From assembly GCA_900469345.1 (NCBI GenBank), contig UBWZ01000002.1, positions 836,834-900,833 of the forward strand: a DNA stretch of 64,000 nucleotides, in the 5' to 3' direction. This document shows positions 26,795 to 36,752 of this stretch, piece after piece. The number at the start of each line of letters is the position of its first letter. Position 1 is the stretch's first letter. The DNA comes from Hyphomicrobiales bacterium (GTDB lineage: Bacteria > Pseudomonadota > Alphaproteobacteria > Rhizobiales > Rhizobiaceae). Both the position numbers and the translations under genes were made by a program. The notes under the pieces were generated by a model. It was not told where the DNA came from. It worked only from the letters and a program-made list of their open reading frames with translations, and ran no database searches.

Positions 26795-28150
26795 TCAGGC
26801 CGCTGCCGAACGCACATTGCCGATCACGCCGACCAGATCGTTGACGATCCGCTCCACCTGGGCGCGGTCGTCGCCTTCCGCCATGACGCGGATGAGCGGC
26901 TCGGTGCCGGAAGGACGAATGACCAGACGCCCGCGGGTCGCAAGTTCTGCTTCCGCGTCGGCGATCGCCTTGATCACGACGGCGTCTTCCAGCGGCTTGC
27001 CGCCGGCGAAGCGGACGTTCTTGAGGAGCTGCGGAACCGGGTCGAAGCGACGGCAGATCTCGCTGACAGGCCGCCCGAGCCGCTTGGCGCGGGCGAGGAT
27101 CTGGAGGGCGGCGACGAGGCCGTCGCCGGTGGTGCCGAAGTCGGACAGGACGATATGACCCGACTGTTCGCCGCCGACGTTGAAATTGTGGTTGCGCATA
27201 TGCTCGACCACGTGGCGGTCGCCGACCTTGGTGCGCGCCAGATCGAGGCCCTTGCCCTTCAGGAAGCGCTCGAGCCCGAGATTGGACATGACCGTCGCAA
27301 CGATGCCGCCGCCCGTCAGCTTGTCGTCTTCCGCCCAGCTTTCGGCGATCACCGCCATCAGCTGGTCGCCGTCGACGATCTCGCCGCGCTCGTCGACGAT
27401 GATGACGCGGTCGGCATCGCCATCGAGCGCGATGCCGATGTCGGCGCGCACTTCATGTACCTTCTTCTGAAGGTTGCCGGGGCTGGTCGAGCCGCATTCC
27501 AGGTTGATGTTCGTGCCGTTCGGCTCGTTGCCGATGGTCACCACCTCGGCGCCGAGCTCCCAGAGCGCAAGCGGTGCCACCTTGTAGGCGGCACCATTGG
27601 CGCAGTCGATCGCGACCCGCAGCCCATGCAGCGTCACGTCGCGCGGAAGCGTCCGCTTGACGTGCTCGATATAGCGGTAGATGTCGCCCTCGACGCGCTT
27701 GGCGCGGCCGATATCGGCCGACTTCGCCAGCTGCGCATGGGCGTCCTTGTCGAGCAGGTCCTCGATCTGGCTCTCCAGCTCGTCCGAAAGCTTGTAGCCG
27801 TCCGGGCCGAACAGCTTGATGCCGTTGTCCTCGTAAGGATTGTGCGAGGCCGAGATCATCACGCCCACATCGGCGCGCAGCGAGCGCGTCAGCATCGCCA
27901 CCGCCGGCGTCGGAATGGGCCCAAGCAGGAAGACATCGAGCCCGGCTGCCGTGAACCCGGCCACCATCGCATTTTCCAGCATGTAACCCGACAGGCGGGT
28001 ATCCTTGCCGATCACGACGCGATGGCGGTGATTTCCGTTGCGGAAAATCGTCCCGACGGCGATCCCCACACGCATGGCAAGGTCCGGCGTCATCGGGAAG
28101 ACGTTCGAATGTCCGCGGATCCCGTCCGTGCCAAAATAGCGGCGTGTCAT
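26795..28150 (-). CDS. glmM: Phosphoglucosamine mutase
   Basis: A 451-residue enzyme converting glucosamine-6-phosphate to glucosamine-1-phosphate for UDP-GlcNAc and peptidoglycan. The phosphoserine motif ISASHNP (S102), the metal loop DGDADR and the sugar-binding GEQSGH are intact, as is the phosphate-binding [12 protein letters not shown] near the end. It starts with [13 protein letters not shown]. It is last in the leftward ftsH-glmM order, with a hairpin between them. Confidence 0.96.
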   Translation of the reverse strand: MTRRYFGTDGIRGHSNVFPMTPDLAMRVGIAVGTIFRNGNHRHRVVIGKDTRLSGYMLENAMVAGFTAAGLDVFLLGPIPTPAVAMLTRSLRADVGVMISASHNPYEDNGIKLFGPDGYKLSDELESQIEDLLDKDAHAQLAKSADIGRAKRVEGDIYRYIEHVKRTLPRDVTLHGLRVAIDCANGAAYKVAPLALWELGAEVVTIGNEPNGTNINLECGSTSPGNLQKKVHEVRADIGIALDGDADRVIIVDERGEIVDGDQLMAVIAESWAEDDKLTGGGIVATVMSNLGLERFLKGKGLDLARTKVGDRHVVEHMRNHNFNVGGEQSGHIVLSDFGTTGDGLVAALQILARAKRLGRPVSEICRRFDPVPQLLKNVRFAGGKPLEDAVVIKAIADAEAELATRGRLVIRPSGTEPLIRVMAEGDDRAQVERIVNDLVGVIGNVRSAAA

Positions 28151-28313
28151 GTAATCTCCTTCGTCACTGCGTCCCGCGCTCTGCCCGGCTGCCGCGGCAA
28201 TTGAACCCGGCGATCGTCGGCAGAACCTCGAGGGATGCGCTGGCTCATGCCATAGTTCTCTGTCTCTGACACGTAAATTACAGGCAAAATTGATTATATC
28301 CCGTTACCAACGA

Positions 28314-28346
28314 GAAAGGCCGCCCGATTGTATCGGGCGGCCTTTC
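28314..28346 (-). terminator. Hairpin between ftsH and glmM
   Basis: A 15-bp perfect stem (28314-28328 with 28332-28346) with a 3-nt loop, 24 bp past the ftsH stop; the following T-run is short (CTTTCTCGTT). It may be a terminator for ftsH or an RNA-stabilising element before glmM. Confidence 0.6.
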
Positions 28347-28369
28347 GCAATTACCAGGATATGGTCGAG

Positions 28370-30304
28370 TTAGTGGGGCTGCGGCTCAAGACCGCCTTCC
28401 GCCTCGCCGCCCTTCGACTCATCCTTCTTGGACCCGGCGCTTGGTACGGCCGAGCCGCGTGCGGTCGGGGAGTCGTCGCCAAGGTCACGAGAGGGCTTCT
28501 GGCCCTTTATCAGACCCTTGATCTCCTCGCCGGAGAGCGTCTCGTATTCGAGCAGGCCTTCGGCGATCGCTACGAACTCGTCGTGCTTCTCGGTCAGGAT
28601 CCGGCGTGCTTCCGTGTACGCTTCGTCGATCAGGCGGCGCACTTCGGTATCGATCTTTTGGGCGGTCGATTCCGAAACGTTCTTGGACTGCGACACGGAA
28701 TGACCGAGGAAGACTTCCTGCTGGTTTTCGCCGTAGGCGACCTGTCCGAGAATGTCGGAGAAGCCCCACTGCGTCACCATGGCGCGAGCAAGCTTGGTCG
28801 CCTGCTCGATATCCGACGATGCGCCCGAGGTGATGTTCTCCTTGCCGAAGGTAAGCTCTTCAGCCACCCGGCCGCCCATCATGATGACGAGGCGCGACAC
28901 CATCCACTTGTAGCTCATCGAGTAGCGGTCGCCTTCTGGCAGCTGCATCACCATGCCGAGCGCACGTCCGCGCGGAATGATCGTCGCCTTATGCAGAGGA
29001 TCGGCCACCGGCACGGTGATTGCCGTGATCGCATGGCCCGCCTCGTGGTATGCGGTCAGCTTCTTCTCGGCCTCGGTCATGGCGGACGAGCGACGCTCGG
29101 CGCCCATCATGATCTTGTCCTTGGCGTCTTCGAATTCGCTCATGGTGACGAGCCGCTTGTTGCGGCGAGCCGCCATCAGCGCTGCTTCGTTGACGAGGTT
29201 CATCAGGTCGGCGCCGGAGAAGCCGGGCGTACCGCGCGCCAAAACCTTGAGGTCGACATTCGGTGCGAGGGGCACGTTGCGGGCATGTACCTTGAGGATC
29301 CGCTCGCGACCGACGATGTCCGGGTTCGGTACGACGACCTGGCGGTCGAAGCGGCCCGGACGCAGAAGCGCCGGATCGAGAACGTCGGGTCGGTTGGTCG
29401 CGGCGATCAGGATGATGCCTTCGTTTGCTTCGAAGCCGTCCATTTCGACCAGAAGCTGGTTGAGGGTCTGCTCGCGTTCGTCGTTGCCGCCGCCGAGACC
29501 GGCGCCGCGATGACGGCCGACCGCATCGATTTCGTCGATGAAGATAATGCAGGGCGCGTTCTTCTTGGCCTGCTCGAACATGTCGCGGACGCGGCTGGCA
29601 CCGACGCCGACGAACATTTCCACAAAGTCCGAACCGGAAATGGTGAAGAAGGGCACGTTCGCTTCGCCGGCGATGGCGCGGGCAAGCAGCGTCTTACCGG
29701 TACCGGGAGGACCGACCAAAAGCACGCCGCGCGGAATACGTCCGCCCAGCCTCTGGAACTTCTGCGGATCGCGCAGGAATTCGACGATTTCCTCGAGATC
29801 CTGCTTCGCTTCATCGACGCCGGCGACGTCTTCAAACGTCACGCGGCCATGCGCCTCGGTCAGCAGCTTGGCCTTGGATTTGCCAAAGCCCATGGCGCCA
29901 CGCGAACCACCCTGCATCTGCCGCATGAAGAACAGCCAGACGCCAAGGATCAGCAACATCGGCAGGATCGTGCCGAGGTAGCTCAGAAAGCCTGAGGACC
30001 CATCCGTTTCCGGGCGGGCAACGATGGTCACGTTCTTCGACTGAAGACGGTCCATCAACGTGTCGTCGATCACAGGTGAATAGGTCTGAAAGCTTGCGCT
30101 GTTCTCGCTATAGGTTCCGAGCACCCTGTTGCCCGTGACGACGACATCCCGAACTCGCCCCGAATCCACATCATGCAGGAACTGCGAATAGGGAATCTCA
30201 CGCGAGCTGGTCTGCGTTGGCGCCGTCTGAAACATGCTGAACAAAGCGATCAGCAAGAGGGCTATGATAGCCCAGAGGGCAAAATTACGAAAATTTGGGT
30301 TCAT
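28370..30304 (-). CDS. ftsH: ATP-dependent zinc metalloprotease FtsH
   Basis: A 644-residue membrane protease. Two N-terminal helices (residues ~8-28 and ~103-125) bracket a periplasmic domain. An AAA domain follows (Walker A GPPGTGKT, Walker [10 protein letters not shown], second-region-of-homology RPGRFDR), then the zinc site HEAGH. It degrades misfolded membrane proteins and regulators such as LpxC or sigma-32 in other bacteria. It is downstream of tilS in the usual alphaproteobacterial order tilS-ftsH-glmM. Confidence 0.97.
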   Translation of the reverse strand: MNPNFRNFALWAIIALLLIALFSMFQTAPTQTSSREIPYSQFLHDVDSGRVRDVVVTGNRVLGTYSENSASFQTYSPVIDDTLMDRLQSKNVTIVARPETDGSSGFLSYLGTILPMLLILGVWLFFMRQMQGGSRGAMGFGKSKAKLLTEAHGRVTFEDVAGVDEAKQDLEEIVEFLRDPQKFQRLGGRIPRGVLLVGPPGTGKTLLARAIAGEANVPFFTISGSDFVEMFVGVGASRVRDMFEQAKKNAPCIIFIDEIDAVGRHRGAGLGGGNDEREQTLNQLLVEMDGFEANEGIILIAATNRPDVLDPALLRPGRFDRQVVVPNPDIVGRERILKVHARNVPLAPNVDLKVLARGTPGFSGADLMNLVNEAALMAARRNKRLVTMSEFEDAKDKIMMGAERRSSAMTEAEKKLTAYHEAGHAITAITVPVADPLHKATIIPRGRALGMVMQLPEGDRYSMSYKWMVSRLVIMMGGRVAEELTFGKENITSGASSDIEQATKLARAMVTQWGFSDILGQVAYGENQQEVFLGHSVSQSKNVSESTAQKIDTEVRRLIDEAYTEARRILTEKHDEFVAIAEGLLEYETLSGEEIKGLIKGQKPSRDLGDDSPTARGSAVPSAGSKKDESKGGEAEGGLEPQPH

Positions 30305-30408
30305 CGAACTCCCCGGACTGCGACGGCCAGCACTACGGCGGCCGCCTTTGCTTGCTGCCTAACATAGGATTGCGGGTGGGGATTGCCAAGGCAGTTGGCC
30401 GCGACGGT

Positions 30409-31734
30409 TTAGCTTTTCCGGTCGCAAACATGAATTGGCGGTCGCGGAAGTTCGTCGCATGCCAGCAAAACCGCGATTTCCCGTGCGAGATCGAACTCGA
30501 AGACAGGCAGGAAACGTTCGTACGGAGCGATGACCGGTGCTGCATGAAGTACCACCTGCGACGCTGCATCACCAAAAACCCGCAGATCAGGCATCACCGA
30601 CATCGCCCGCCGCCCGATCGACGGCGGCACATGCGGAAAGAGCCGCTCCGCCTCGCGATCGTCGACCGGCATGGCGCGCACCTGTATGCTGTCGCGGCCA
30701 ACGTTGCGGATCCGGTAGCGCCCGTCCCAGATCGCCTCGGTTTCTGCCGGAACCGCAATCTGCGGCAGGCCGCGGTTCTCCCGCTGCAGGTAAAGACCGT
30801 CACGCCGCAGATCGAAGATCACCCGACCCGCCGTCATGCGCCCGGGAAGGCGCTGGGCGAGAAAATCCGACACCCTGCCGAGGCTCTCTTGACGCAACCC
30901 GTGATCCCTCCCCCCAAGCACGGCGGCAAGCGCCGAAAGGCCGTGGCGCAGGTGCTCGGGTTCCGCGTCGAGCACCTCTCGGTCAAGCCGCACCAGCACC
31001 CCTTGCGCCATCGTCGAATGGCGGCGCACCAGGTCGGCGGCACCCTCCGCCAGCCGCTGCCGGCGACGACCGGCCTCCTCGATCTCCACGGAAACGCTGA
31101 GCGCTTCTGCGGCCAGCGCCTGTCGAACCCGGACCCGCTCCGAGGCCGGGTTGATATTGCTCGGATCATCGATCCAGGCGATGCCCCGCTCGACCAGCGC
31201 CGCGCGGATATCGGCGCGCTGCGTCGACAGGAAAGGTCGCGCCAGCCAGCGCCGGCGGCCGAGGAGCACCAGCTGGGCCATGCCGGAAAGGCCTGGATTA
31301 TCGGCGCCATCGTTGCGGGTGGCGCGCATGACGACCGTCTCCCGCTGGTCGTCAAGCGTATGGCCGGTAAGGATGAGGGTCGCATCGAGCTCGTCCGCGA
31401 CGGCCGTCAGAAGCTCGTACCGCGCTTCACGCGCTGCAGCCGAAACGCCGCTCAAGGGTTTTGCCCCCGCCCATGAGCGCACCAGATGCGGGATGCCGCT
31501 GTCGTTGCAGAAGGAGCCGACAGCCGCCGCCTCGGCGGCGCTGTCGGGGCGAAGACCATGGTCGATCGTGGCTGCAAAAAGAAAAATGCCTTGCGCCGCG
31601 GGATCGCTGCATAGTTCGGCAAGAAGCGTCAGCAGGCCGAGCGAATCGCTACCGCCCGAGACGGCGACCAGAAGGCGCGCAGGTCTGGGGAGCGAGTCTA
31701 GAAGGCGACGGACAGCCTGGTCGGGAGAAAGCAT
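30409..31734 (-). CDS. tilS: tRNA(Ile)-lysidine synthase
   Basis: A 441-residue ATPase that changes C34 of tRNA-Ile2 (CAT) to lysidine, so it reads AUA. The N-terminal PP-loop SGGSDS (residues 26-31) marks the ATP-pyrophosphatase domain, followed by the conserved HTLDDQRET region (HxxDDQ). A C-terminal domain is present. It lies 20 bp after cpoB, so it is probably in the same transcript, with its own gap to ftsH of 104 bp. Confidence 0.93.
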   Translation of the reverse strand: MLSPDQAVRRLLDSLPRPARLLVAVSGGSDSLGLLTLLAELCSDPAAQGIFLFAATIDHGLRPDSAAEAAAVGSFCNDSGIPHLVRSWAGAKPLSGVSAAAREARYELLTAVADELDATLILTGHTLDDQRETVVMRATRNDGADNPGLSGMAQLVLLGRRRWLARPFLSTQRADIRAALVERGIAWIDDPSNINPASERVRVRQALAAEALSVSVEIEEAGRRRQRLAEGAADLVRRHSTMAQGVLVRLDREVLDAEPEHLRHGLSALAAVLGGRDHGLRQESLGRVSDFLAQRLPGRMTAGRVIFDLRRDGLYLQRENRGLPQIAVPAETEAIWDGRYRIRNVGRDSIQVRAMPVDDREAERLFPHVPPSIGRRAMSVMPDLRVFGDAASQVVLHAAPVIAPYERFLPVFEFDLAREIAVLLACDELPRPPIHVCDRKS

Positions 31735-31754
31735 CCGTCACCCAGCAAATGTGA

Positions 31755-32771
31755 TCAGCAGGCGAGACGCTTCTGCTCGCTGGCAGACTTGCTCAGCACC
31801 GCCTTGGGGGCGTTCGGATAGCGCTTCGAGACCTCGCGCAGGGTCGCGCAGGCGGTCTCGGTGTTGTCGAGCTGCGCCAGCGACATGCCGAGCTTCAGCA
31901 GCATTTCCGGCGCCTTGGCGGATTTGCCGAAGCTCTGGTGGGCATTCAGAAAGGTCTTGGCGGAATCGGTGTATTTGCCCTGCGAATACTGCGCCTCGCC
32001 GAGCCAGAAGCTGGCGTCGCCGGCCTTGGCGCCCTTGGGATAGGCGGCCAGGTAGCTTGAGAATTCCTTTTCGGCGAGCGGATAGTCGCCGGCCAGAACA
32101 TGGTCGTAGGCGATTTTGTAGGCGTCATTCTCGCTGCCGAGCGACGCGGTCTGCTGCTGGTCCTGGCCGCCGGCGCGCGGGCTCTGGGCGCCGGTATCGA
32201 CGCCGGGAAGGCCTGCCGAATTGTTCGCCTGGTTGCGCGAGGCGCCGCGGGCATTGCCCGCCTGGTCGAAATCGATCGAGCCGAGCGTGGTGGGGGGCGG
32301 TGCCGCCCGGCCGCCGGAAGCCGGCGCGCCGGCCCCCGATGCCGGTGGCTGATCGATGATGCGGGCGACGTCGTCCGTCGCGCCCGGCGTTGCCGCCGGT
32401 GCGCTCGATCCGGGCCGGTTGGCCGCCACGGCCGGTTTCCCGGCCGTGTCGTCCACTTCGGTTCTCTTTTTCTTTTCCAGGTCCTGGAATCGGAACTCGT
32501 TATCTTCCTGCGTCTTGCGCAGTTGTTCCTGCATCTGCAGGAGCTGATAACTCATCTCCTCGATGCGGCCATTCAGCTGCCGCACCTCTTCCTGAAGTTG
32601 CTGGATGCGGACGGCATCATTGCTCTGTGCCAGCACGACCGGCCGATCTCCGGCCGATGGCTGTTGCGCAACGGTCTGCCCGCCCTGAAAAAGTTTCGGC
32701 AACGAAAACGCCCCCGCAGGGCCGCCGCTAACCGCCAGCCCCAGCATCGCTGCCAAGACAAATTTTCTCAT
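31755..32771 (-). CDS. cpoB: Cell division coordinator CpoB (YbgF), TPR protein
   Basis: A 338-residue periplasmic protein with a signal peptide (MRKFVLAAMLGLAVSG). A coiled-coil trimerisation segment follows (residues ~50-105: IQQLQEEVRQLNGRIEEM), then a long Gly/Ala/Pro linker and a C-terminal TPR region (residues ~215-338: AYKIAYDHVLAGDYPLAEKEF... LDNTETACATLREV). In E. coli it coordinates outer-membrane constriction with PBP1B and Tol. It is downstream of pal, where it is expected. Confidence 0.92.
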   Translation of the reverse strand: MRKFVLAAMLGLAVSGGPAGAFSLPKLFQGGQTVAQQPSAGDRPVVLAQSNDAVRIQQLQEEVRQLNGRIEEMSYQLLQMQEQLRKTQEDNEFRFQDLEKKKRTEVDDTAGKPAVAANRPGSSAPAATPGATDDVARIIDQPPASGAGAPASGGRAAPPPTTLGSIDFDQAGNARGASRNQANNSAGLPGVDTGAQSPRAGGQDQQQTASLGSENDAYKIAYDHVLAGDYPLAEKEFSSYLAAYPKGAKAGDASFWLGEAQYSQGKYTDSAKTFLNAHQSFGKSAKAPEMLLKLGMSLAQLDNTETACATLREVSKRYPNAPKAVLSKSASEQKRLAC

Positions 32772-32897
32772 GTCGTCCGTCCTGCTCTTTGATTTGCGCC
32801 GAAATGGCGCGCCAGGAGATTTTTACAACTGACGCTAAAAAGCAACCAAGCCCAGGTCCAAAATCCCGCAAATCGGGGCCAAACTAAGGAAAAAATA

Positions 32898-32922
32898 AAA
32901 AGGCGGCCCGAAGCCGCCTTTT
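32898..32922 (-). terminator. Intrinsic terminator after pal
   Basis: 10-bp stem (32898-32907 with 32913-32922), loop CCGAA, then on the minus strand TTTTTATTTTTT. A strong terminator about 50 bp past the pal stop, so cpoB needs its own promoter or read-through. Confidence 0.88.
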
Positions 32923-32974
32923 CTTAACAGATTGTCATGTTGCGGGATGCGGCCTGCTGGCCGCATCAAGCCGA

Positions 32975-33511
32975 TTACATTCCGGCGCCGCCGAGAACGG
33001 TGACGGCGCGACGGTTCTGCGACCAGCAGGAAATGTCGTCGCAAACGGCGACCGGGCGTTCCTTGCCGTAGGAAATCGTCTTTAGACGGTTGGCCGGGAT
33101 GCCGCGCGACGTGAGGTAGTCCTTGGTGGCGGCAGCACGACGTGCGCCGAGCGCCAGGTTGTATTCGCGCGTACCGCGTTCGTCGGCATGGCCTTCGACG
33201 GTGATGGCGTAGCGCGGATAACGCTGCAGCCACTGGGCCTGGCGGTCGAGCGTCTGCTGTGCATCGGCGCGGATCGAGGTCGAATCGGTATCGAAGAAGA
33301 TCCGGTCGCCGACGTTGACGGTGAAGTCCTGCTGCGAGCCGGGCGTTGCCGAGCCGGCAGCACCGTTGAGGCCGAGGTCGCCCGCATTGTTGGGCAGGTT
33401 CTTCTTGTTGGCGCAGCCTGCGAGTGCGAGGGCCAGCGTCAGCGCGATGACGGCGGGGTTGCGAGCGAGGGTCTGCATGCGGCTCATCGCCGGGGTTCCA
33501 GTGCGGCTCAT
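32975..33511 (-). CDS. pal: Peptidoglycan-associated lipoprotein Pal
   Basis: A 178-residue outer-membrane lipoprotein. From ATG 33511 (AAGGAGAGACC upstream) there is a signal peptide with lipobox LALAGC (C33). The OmpA-like peptidoglycan-binding domain (FFDTDSTSIRADAQQTLD... GHADERGTREYN...) has the conserved aspartate and arginine of the peptidoglycan contact. The longer frame to 33619 has no ribosome site. It closes the tol operon and links the outer membrane to peptidoglycan. Confidence 0.95.
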   Translation of the reverse strand: MSRTGTPAMSRMQTLARNPAVIALTLALALAGCANKKNLPNNAGDLGLNGAAGSATPGSQQDFTVNVGDRIFFDTDSTSIRADAQQTLDRQAQWLQRYPRYAITVEGHADERGTREYNLALGARRAAATKDYLTSRGIPANRLKTISYGKERPVAVCDDISCWSQNRRAVTVLGGAGM

Positions 33512-33569
33512 GGCCGGTCTCTCCTTGATCGATTGCATTTCAAAGTTGCCAGACTCTAACCGAAAGCGG

Positions 33570-33597
33570 TTAACCATGTTCAAACGCTTATGGTTAA
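33570..33597. promoter_or_regulatory. Inverted repeat upstream of pal
   Basis: TTAACCAT (33570-33577) and ATGGTTAA (33590-33597) are perfect 8-bp arms with a 12-nt spacer, 59 bp before the pal start and after the tolB stop. A possible operator for a pal-specific promoter; no regulator assigned. Confidence 0.3.
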
Positions 33598-33687
33598 TCA
33601 AGTCTTGCCTGCCCGACAATTCCGCCCTTTTTCATCTGATGGGGGCGGGTAAGAGGCGACCTGCGCCCCTAAAAACAAACACCGGTG

Positions 33688-34998
33688 TCATTCGAGCAGC
33701 GGCGACCAGGCCGGGTCGGATGCGTAACCCGGGGTCTTGACCTGCAGTTCGTTGTAGCCGGTCAGGTCGATCGAGAAGAGCTGCGGACCGCCCGCGCCGG
33801 CATTCTGCCGGAAGAACATCAGCACACGGCCGTTCGGTGCCCAGGTCGGCCCTTCGTTATGGAAGCCGGAGGTCAGCACCCGTTCGCCGGAGCCGTCCGG
33901 CTTCATGACGCCGATCGAGAACTTGCCGCCAGACTGCTTGGTGAAGGCGATGAGATCGCCGCGCGGCGACCAGACCGGGGTCGAATAGGAACCGTCGCCG
34001 AACGAGATGCGCTGCTGGCCGGAGCCGTCGGCGCCCATCACGTAGATCTGCTGCTTGCCGCCACGGTCGCTTTCGAAAGTGATGCGCGCGCCGTCGGGCG
34101 AATAGGACGGTGCCGTATCGATGGCGGCCGTCGAGGTCAGGCGCGTCGTGGTGCGCGAGCGCAGATCCATCGTGTAGATGTTGGCATTGCCTTCCTGCTG
34201 GAGGCTCATGATGACCTTCTGGCCGTCCGGCGAGAAGCGCGGCGAGAAGGTCATGCCCGGGAAATTGCCGACCACCTCGCGCTGGCCCGTTTCGAGCTGC
34301 AGCAGGTAGACGCGCGGCTGGTTGCCCTCGAAGGACATGTAGGTCACTTCCTGGCGGCTCGGCGAGAAGCGCGGCGTCAGGACGAGGTCCTTGCCGTTCG
34401 TCAGCATGCGCAGGTTGAAGCCGTCCTGGTCCATGATCGCGAGCTGGCGCTGGCGGGCGGTCTTCGGGCCGCTTTCCGAGACGAACACGACGCGGGTATC
34501 GAAATAGCCCTTTTCGCCGGTGATGCGCTCATAGATCGCGTCGGCGATGATATGGGCGACGCGGCGCCAGTTCTCCGGCTGGGTGAAGAACTGCTGGCCG
34601 GCCATCTGGCTACCGGCGAATGTGTCCCACAGACGGAATTCGGCGCGCAGACGTCCGTCGCCCTCGCGGGTGATCCGCCCGACGACCAGCGCCTGCGCGT
34701 TGATCGCCTTCCAGTCCTCAAAGCGCGGTGCCTTGCCGGGATCGGTAATCTTTTCGATAAAGGCCTGCTTGCTGACCGGCGCGAACAGACCGGACCGCTT
34801 CAGGTCGTCTGCAACGACCTGCGAGATCTGCGGCCCAAGCTCGTTGTTGGACAGGAAGTCGGTGATGGCGATCGGCAGGGGCTCGACATTGCCCTTGTTG
34901 ATGTTGATCTCCACCAGGGCGTGGGCAGGGGTCGAGAGGGCCGCCACACTGGCGCCCGCCATCGCGAGCCCGAGAAAGGAACGTCTGATCATGTTCAT
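33688..34998 (-). CDS. tolB: Tol-Pal system protein TolB
   Basis: A 436-residue periplasmic protein with a signal peptide ([21 protein letters not shown], cleavage near HA-LVE). It has the N-terminal TolB domain (LPIAITDF...) and a C-terminal six-bladed WD/PD40 propeller with repeated [15 protein letters not shown] motifs. It connects TolA and Pal at the division site. It lies 27 bp after tolA. Confidence 0.96.
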   Translation of the reverse strand: MNMIRRSFLGLAMAGASVAALSTPAHALVEININKGNVEPLPIAITDFLSNNELGPQISQVVADDLKRSGLFAPVSKQAFIEKITDPGKAPRFEDWKAINAQALVVGRITREGDGRLRAEFRLWDTFAGSQMAGQQFFTQPENWRRVAHIIADAIYERITGEKGYFDTRVVFVSESGPKTARQRQLAIMDQDGFNLRMLTNGKDLVLTPRFSPSRQEVTYMSFEGNQPRVYLLQLETGQREVVGNFPGMTFSPRFSPDGQKVIMSLQQEGNANIYTMDLRSRTTTRLTSTAAIDTAPSYSPDGARITFESDRGGKQQIYVMGADGSGQQRISFGDGSYSTPVWSPRGDLIAFTKQSGGKFSIGVMKPDGSGERVLTSGFHNEGPTWAPNGRVLMFFRQNAGAGGPQLFSIDLTGYNELQVKTPGYASDPAWSPLLE

Positions 34999-35025
34999 AA
35001 AGCCTTTCAGCTACGCTTTCATCTC

Positions 35026-36252
35026 TTAGAGCCCCAGCTCGCTGGGGTCGAAATTCACGACGACTTCGCTCCAAGAATCATATTTCTCGGCCGGCAGGTT
35101 CTTGAACGGCGACGACCGCAGGACGGCGCGGCGTGCGCTCGATTCCATGGTACGTCGGGCCGTGTCGGAGCCGCCCGAGGAGGAAACTTCCGGCTCGCCG
35201 ACGATCGCGCCGGACTGGTCGAGCCGCATGTGGACGCGGATGATCATCCCCTGCAGGCCCTCGATCCCGGCGATCGTCGACCAGTTGTTGGAGATCTGGC
35301 CGCGCAGGGCATCCATCTCGCTCTGGCTGAGCTTGGCGCCGGTCGATGGCTTGGTGCTGCCGGTCGAGACCGGCGTTGCGGAGCGCTTGGCGCCGCCACC
35401 GGAGGCTTCCTGCTTGTTGAGCAGCATCGCGATCTGGTCGGCGTTGAAGTCGCTCTTTTGCGATGAGGACGACTTGGCGGCGTCCTGCTTCTTGCCTTCC
35501 TTCTTGTCGGTCGCCTTTGCGGTTTCGGTCGCCTTCGTGTCGGCCTTGGCGACTTCCGTTGGCTTCGGCGTCTCGGGCTTCTTCTCCGGCGTCTTTTCGA
35601 CCGGCTTCTCGACAGGCTTTGCCTCTTCCTTCGGCGGCTCGGGCTTCGGCGGCTGCGGCTTTGCCATCGGTATCGGCGGCGTCGGCGGCAGCTCTCCGGT
35701 CTCGGAGGTGTTTTCGGCCTGCACCGGTGCCGGCGTCGGCTTGGCAGCCTCCGGCTTCGGCGGCGTCGGCTCGGGCTTGGGCGGTGTCGGTTCCGGCTTG
35801 GGTGGAGTCGGTTCGGGCTTGGGTTGCGGCAAAGCGGCGGTCTCGGTCGGCTTCGGCGCGGTTTCCTCGGGCGCGATTTCCTTAACGTCGTTCTGCTCGG
35901 GTGTCGGCGTCGGCGTCGGGCGCTCCACGGGCTTCGGCGCCGCGGCCACTTCGACCGGCGTCGGCTTTTTCGTCGGAGTGGGCGGCGTCTTCAGGTCGAC
36001 ATCGTTCTCGCCCGCGTTCTCGGCGTTCTCGATGACCTTCTGGTTCTTGGTCTCCTTGACCGAAGGCTTCTCCTTCATCGGAGCCTTCTTGTCGCCCTGC
36101 TGCATCTGGGTGATGGATTCCACCGGCACGATGTCGACCGGAAATGCTTCCACGTCGGCAACCGTCAACGGCGCCGGGGCGGAAAGCGTCAGCATTGCCC
36201 AGCCGAGAACCAGCAGATGCAAAGCGACCGATGTGCCGACACTAACCTTCAT
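35026..36252 (-). CDS. tolA: Tol-Pal system protein TolA
   Basis: A 408-residue inner-membrane protein: N-terminal helix (residues ~5-25), a very long Pro/Lys/Glu/Ala-rich domain spanning the periplasm (with PKPEPTP repeats near residues 140-165), and a C-terminal TonB-like domain (GLQGMIIRVHMRLDQSG...YDSWSEVVVNFDPSEL). It transmits proton-force energy from TolQR to Pal. It follows tolR by 10 bp. The central domain is of variable length in the family, so only the ends are conserved. Confidence 0.93.
   Translation of the reverse strand: MKVSVGTSVALHLLVLGWAMLTLSAPAPLTVADVEAFPVDIVPVESITQMQQGDKKAPMKEKPSVKETKNQKVIENAENAGENDVDLKTPPTPTKKPTPVEVAAAPKPVERPTPTPTPEQNDVKEIAPEETAPKPTETAALPQPKPEPTPPKPEPTPPKPEPTPPKPEAAKPTPAPVQAENTSETGELPPTPPIPMAKPQPPKPEPPKEEAKPVEKPVEKTPEKKPETPKPTEVAKADTKATETAKATDKKEGKKQDAAKSSSSQKSDFNADQIAMLLNKQEASGGGAKRSATPVSTGSTKPSTGAKLSQSEMDALRGQISNNWSTIAGIEGLQGMIIRVHMRLDQSGAIVGEPEVSSSGGSDTARRTMESSARRAVLRSSPFKNLPAEKYDSWSEVVVNFDPSELGL
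35751..35826 (-). repeat. 21-bp tandem repeat inside tolA
   Basis: Three full units (35751-35771, 35772-35792, 35793-35813) and part of a fourth, encoding the 7-residue PKPEPTP repeat on the minus strand. Units differ by a few bases, so they are not recent exact copies. Slippage would alter length by multiples of 7 residues without breaking the frame. Confidence 0.85.
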
Positions 36253-36262
36253 GGCGCCGCGA

Positions 36263-36721
36263 TCACTTCTCCTGTTCCTGCAGCGTCACAAGACCGATGT
36301 TCTTGTAACCGGCTGCAGAGATACGGGCCATGACCTTCATCACGCCGCCATAGGCTGCCGTGGTGTCGCCGCGTACATAGATGCGTTCGTTGTAGCCCGT
36401 CGTCGCGATGGCCTGCAGCTTGGGCAGGATGTCGTCGATGATGATCGGCGTTTCCTGGAGGAAGATCTCGCCCTTGGCATTGACGGAAATGGTGATCGGC
36501 TGGGTGTCCGAGTTCATCGCCTTGGCCTGCGTTTCCGGCAGGTCGATCGGCACGCCGACGGTCATCATCGGCGCGGCAACCATGAAGATGATCAGCAGCA
36601 CGAGCATGACGTCGACAAGCGGCGTGACGTTGATTTCGCTGATGGCGCCACCGCCGCGGCGACCGCGCCGACCACGACGTCCGCCACCCGATGATTTCGC
36701 TCCCCCGGCAGACATGCCCAT
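36263..36721 (-). CDS. tolR: Tol-Pal system protein TolR
   Basis: A 152-residue inner-membrane protein of the ExbD/TolR family: a basic Arg/Gly-rich N-terminus, then the single helix with the proton-path aspartate in INVTPLVDVMLVLLIIFMV, and a periplasmic domain. It pairs with TolQ to use the proton gradient. It is 31 bp downstream of tolQ. Confidence 0.95.
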   Translation of the reverse strand: MGMSAGGAKSSGGGRRGRRGRRGGGAISEINVTPLVDVMLVLLIIFMVAAPMMTVGVPIDLPETQAKAMNSDTQPITISVNAKGEIFLQETPIIIDDILPKLQAIATTGYNERIYVRGDTTAAYGGVMKVMARISAAGYKNIGLVTLQEQEK

Positions 36722-36752
36722 GATACGTGCTCCTTGGCCCGGCTAAAGAGGT

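Noticed and set aside
28328..29995. A 555-codon rightward frame over ftsH
   Set aside because: Antisense to FtsH; composition is shadow-like and no start signal is present.
35751..35826. CRISPR-like or satellite array
   Set aside because: The 21-bp units are contiguous, coding and diverged; no spacers or cas genes.
35102..36694. A 530-codon Gly/Ser-rich rightward frame over tolA-tolR
   Set aside because: It is the reverse complement of TolA's Pro/Lys/Glu-rich domain; repeats reflect tolA.
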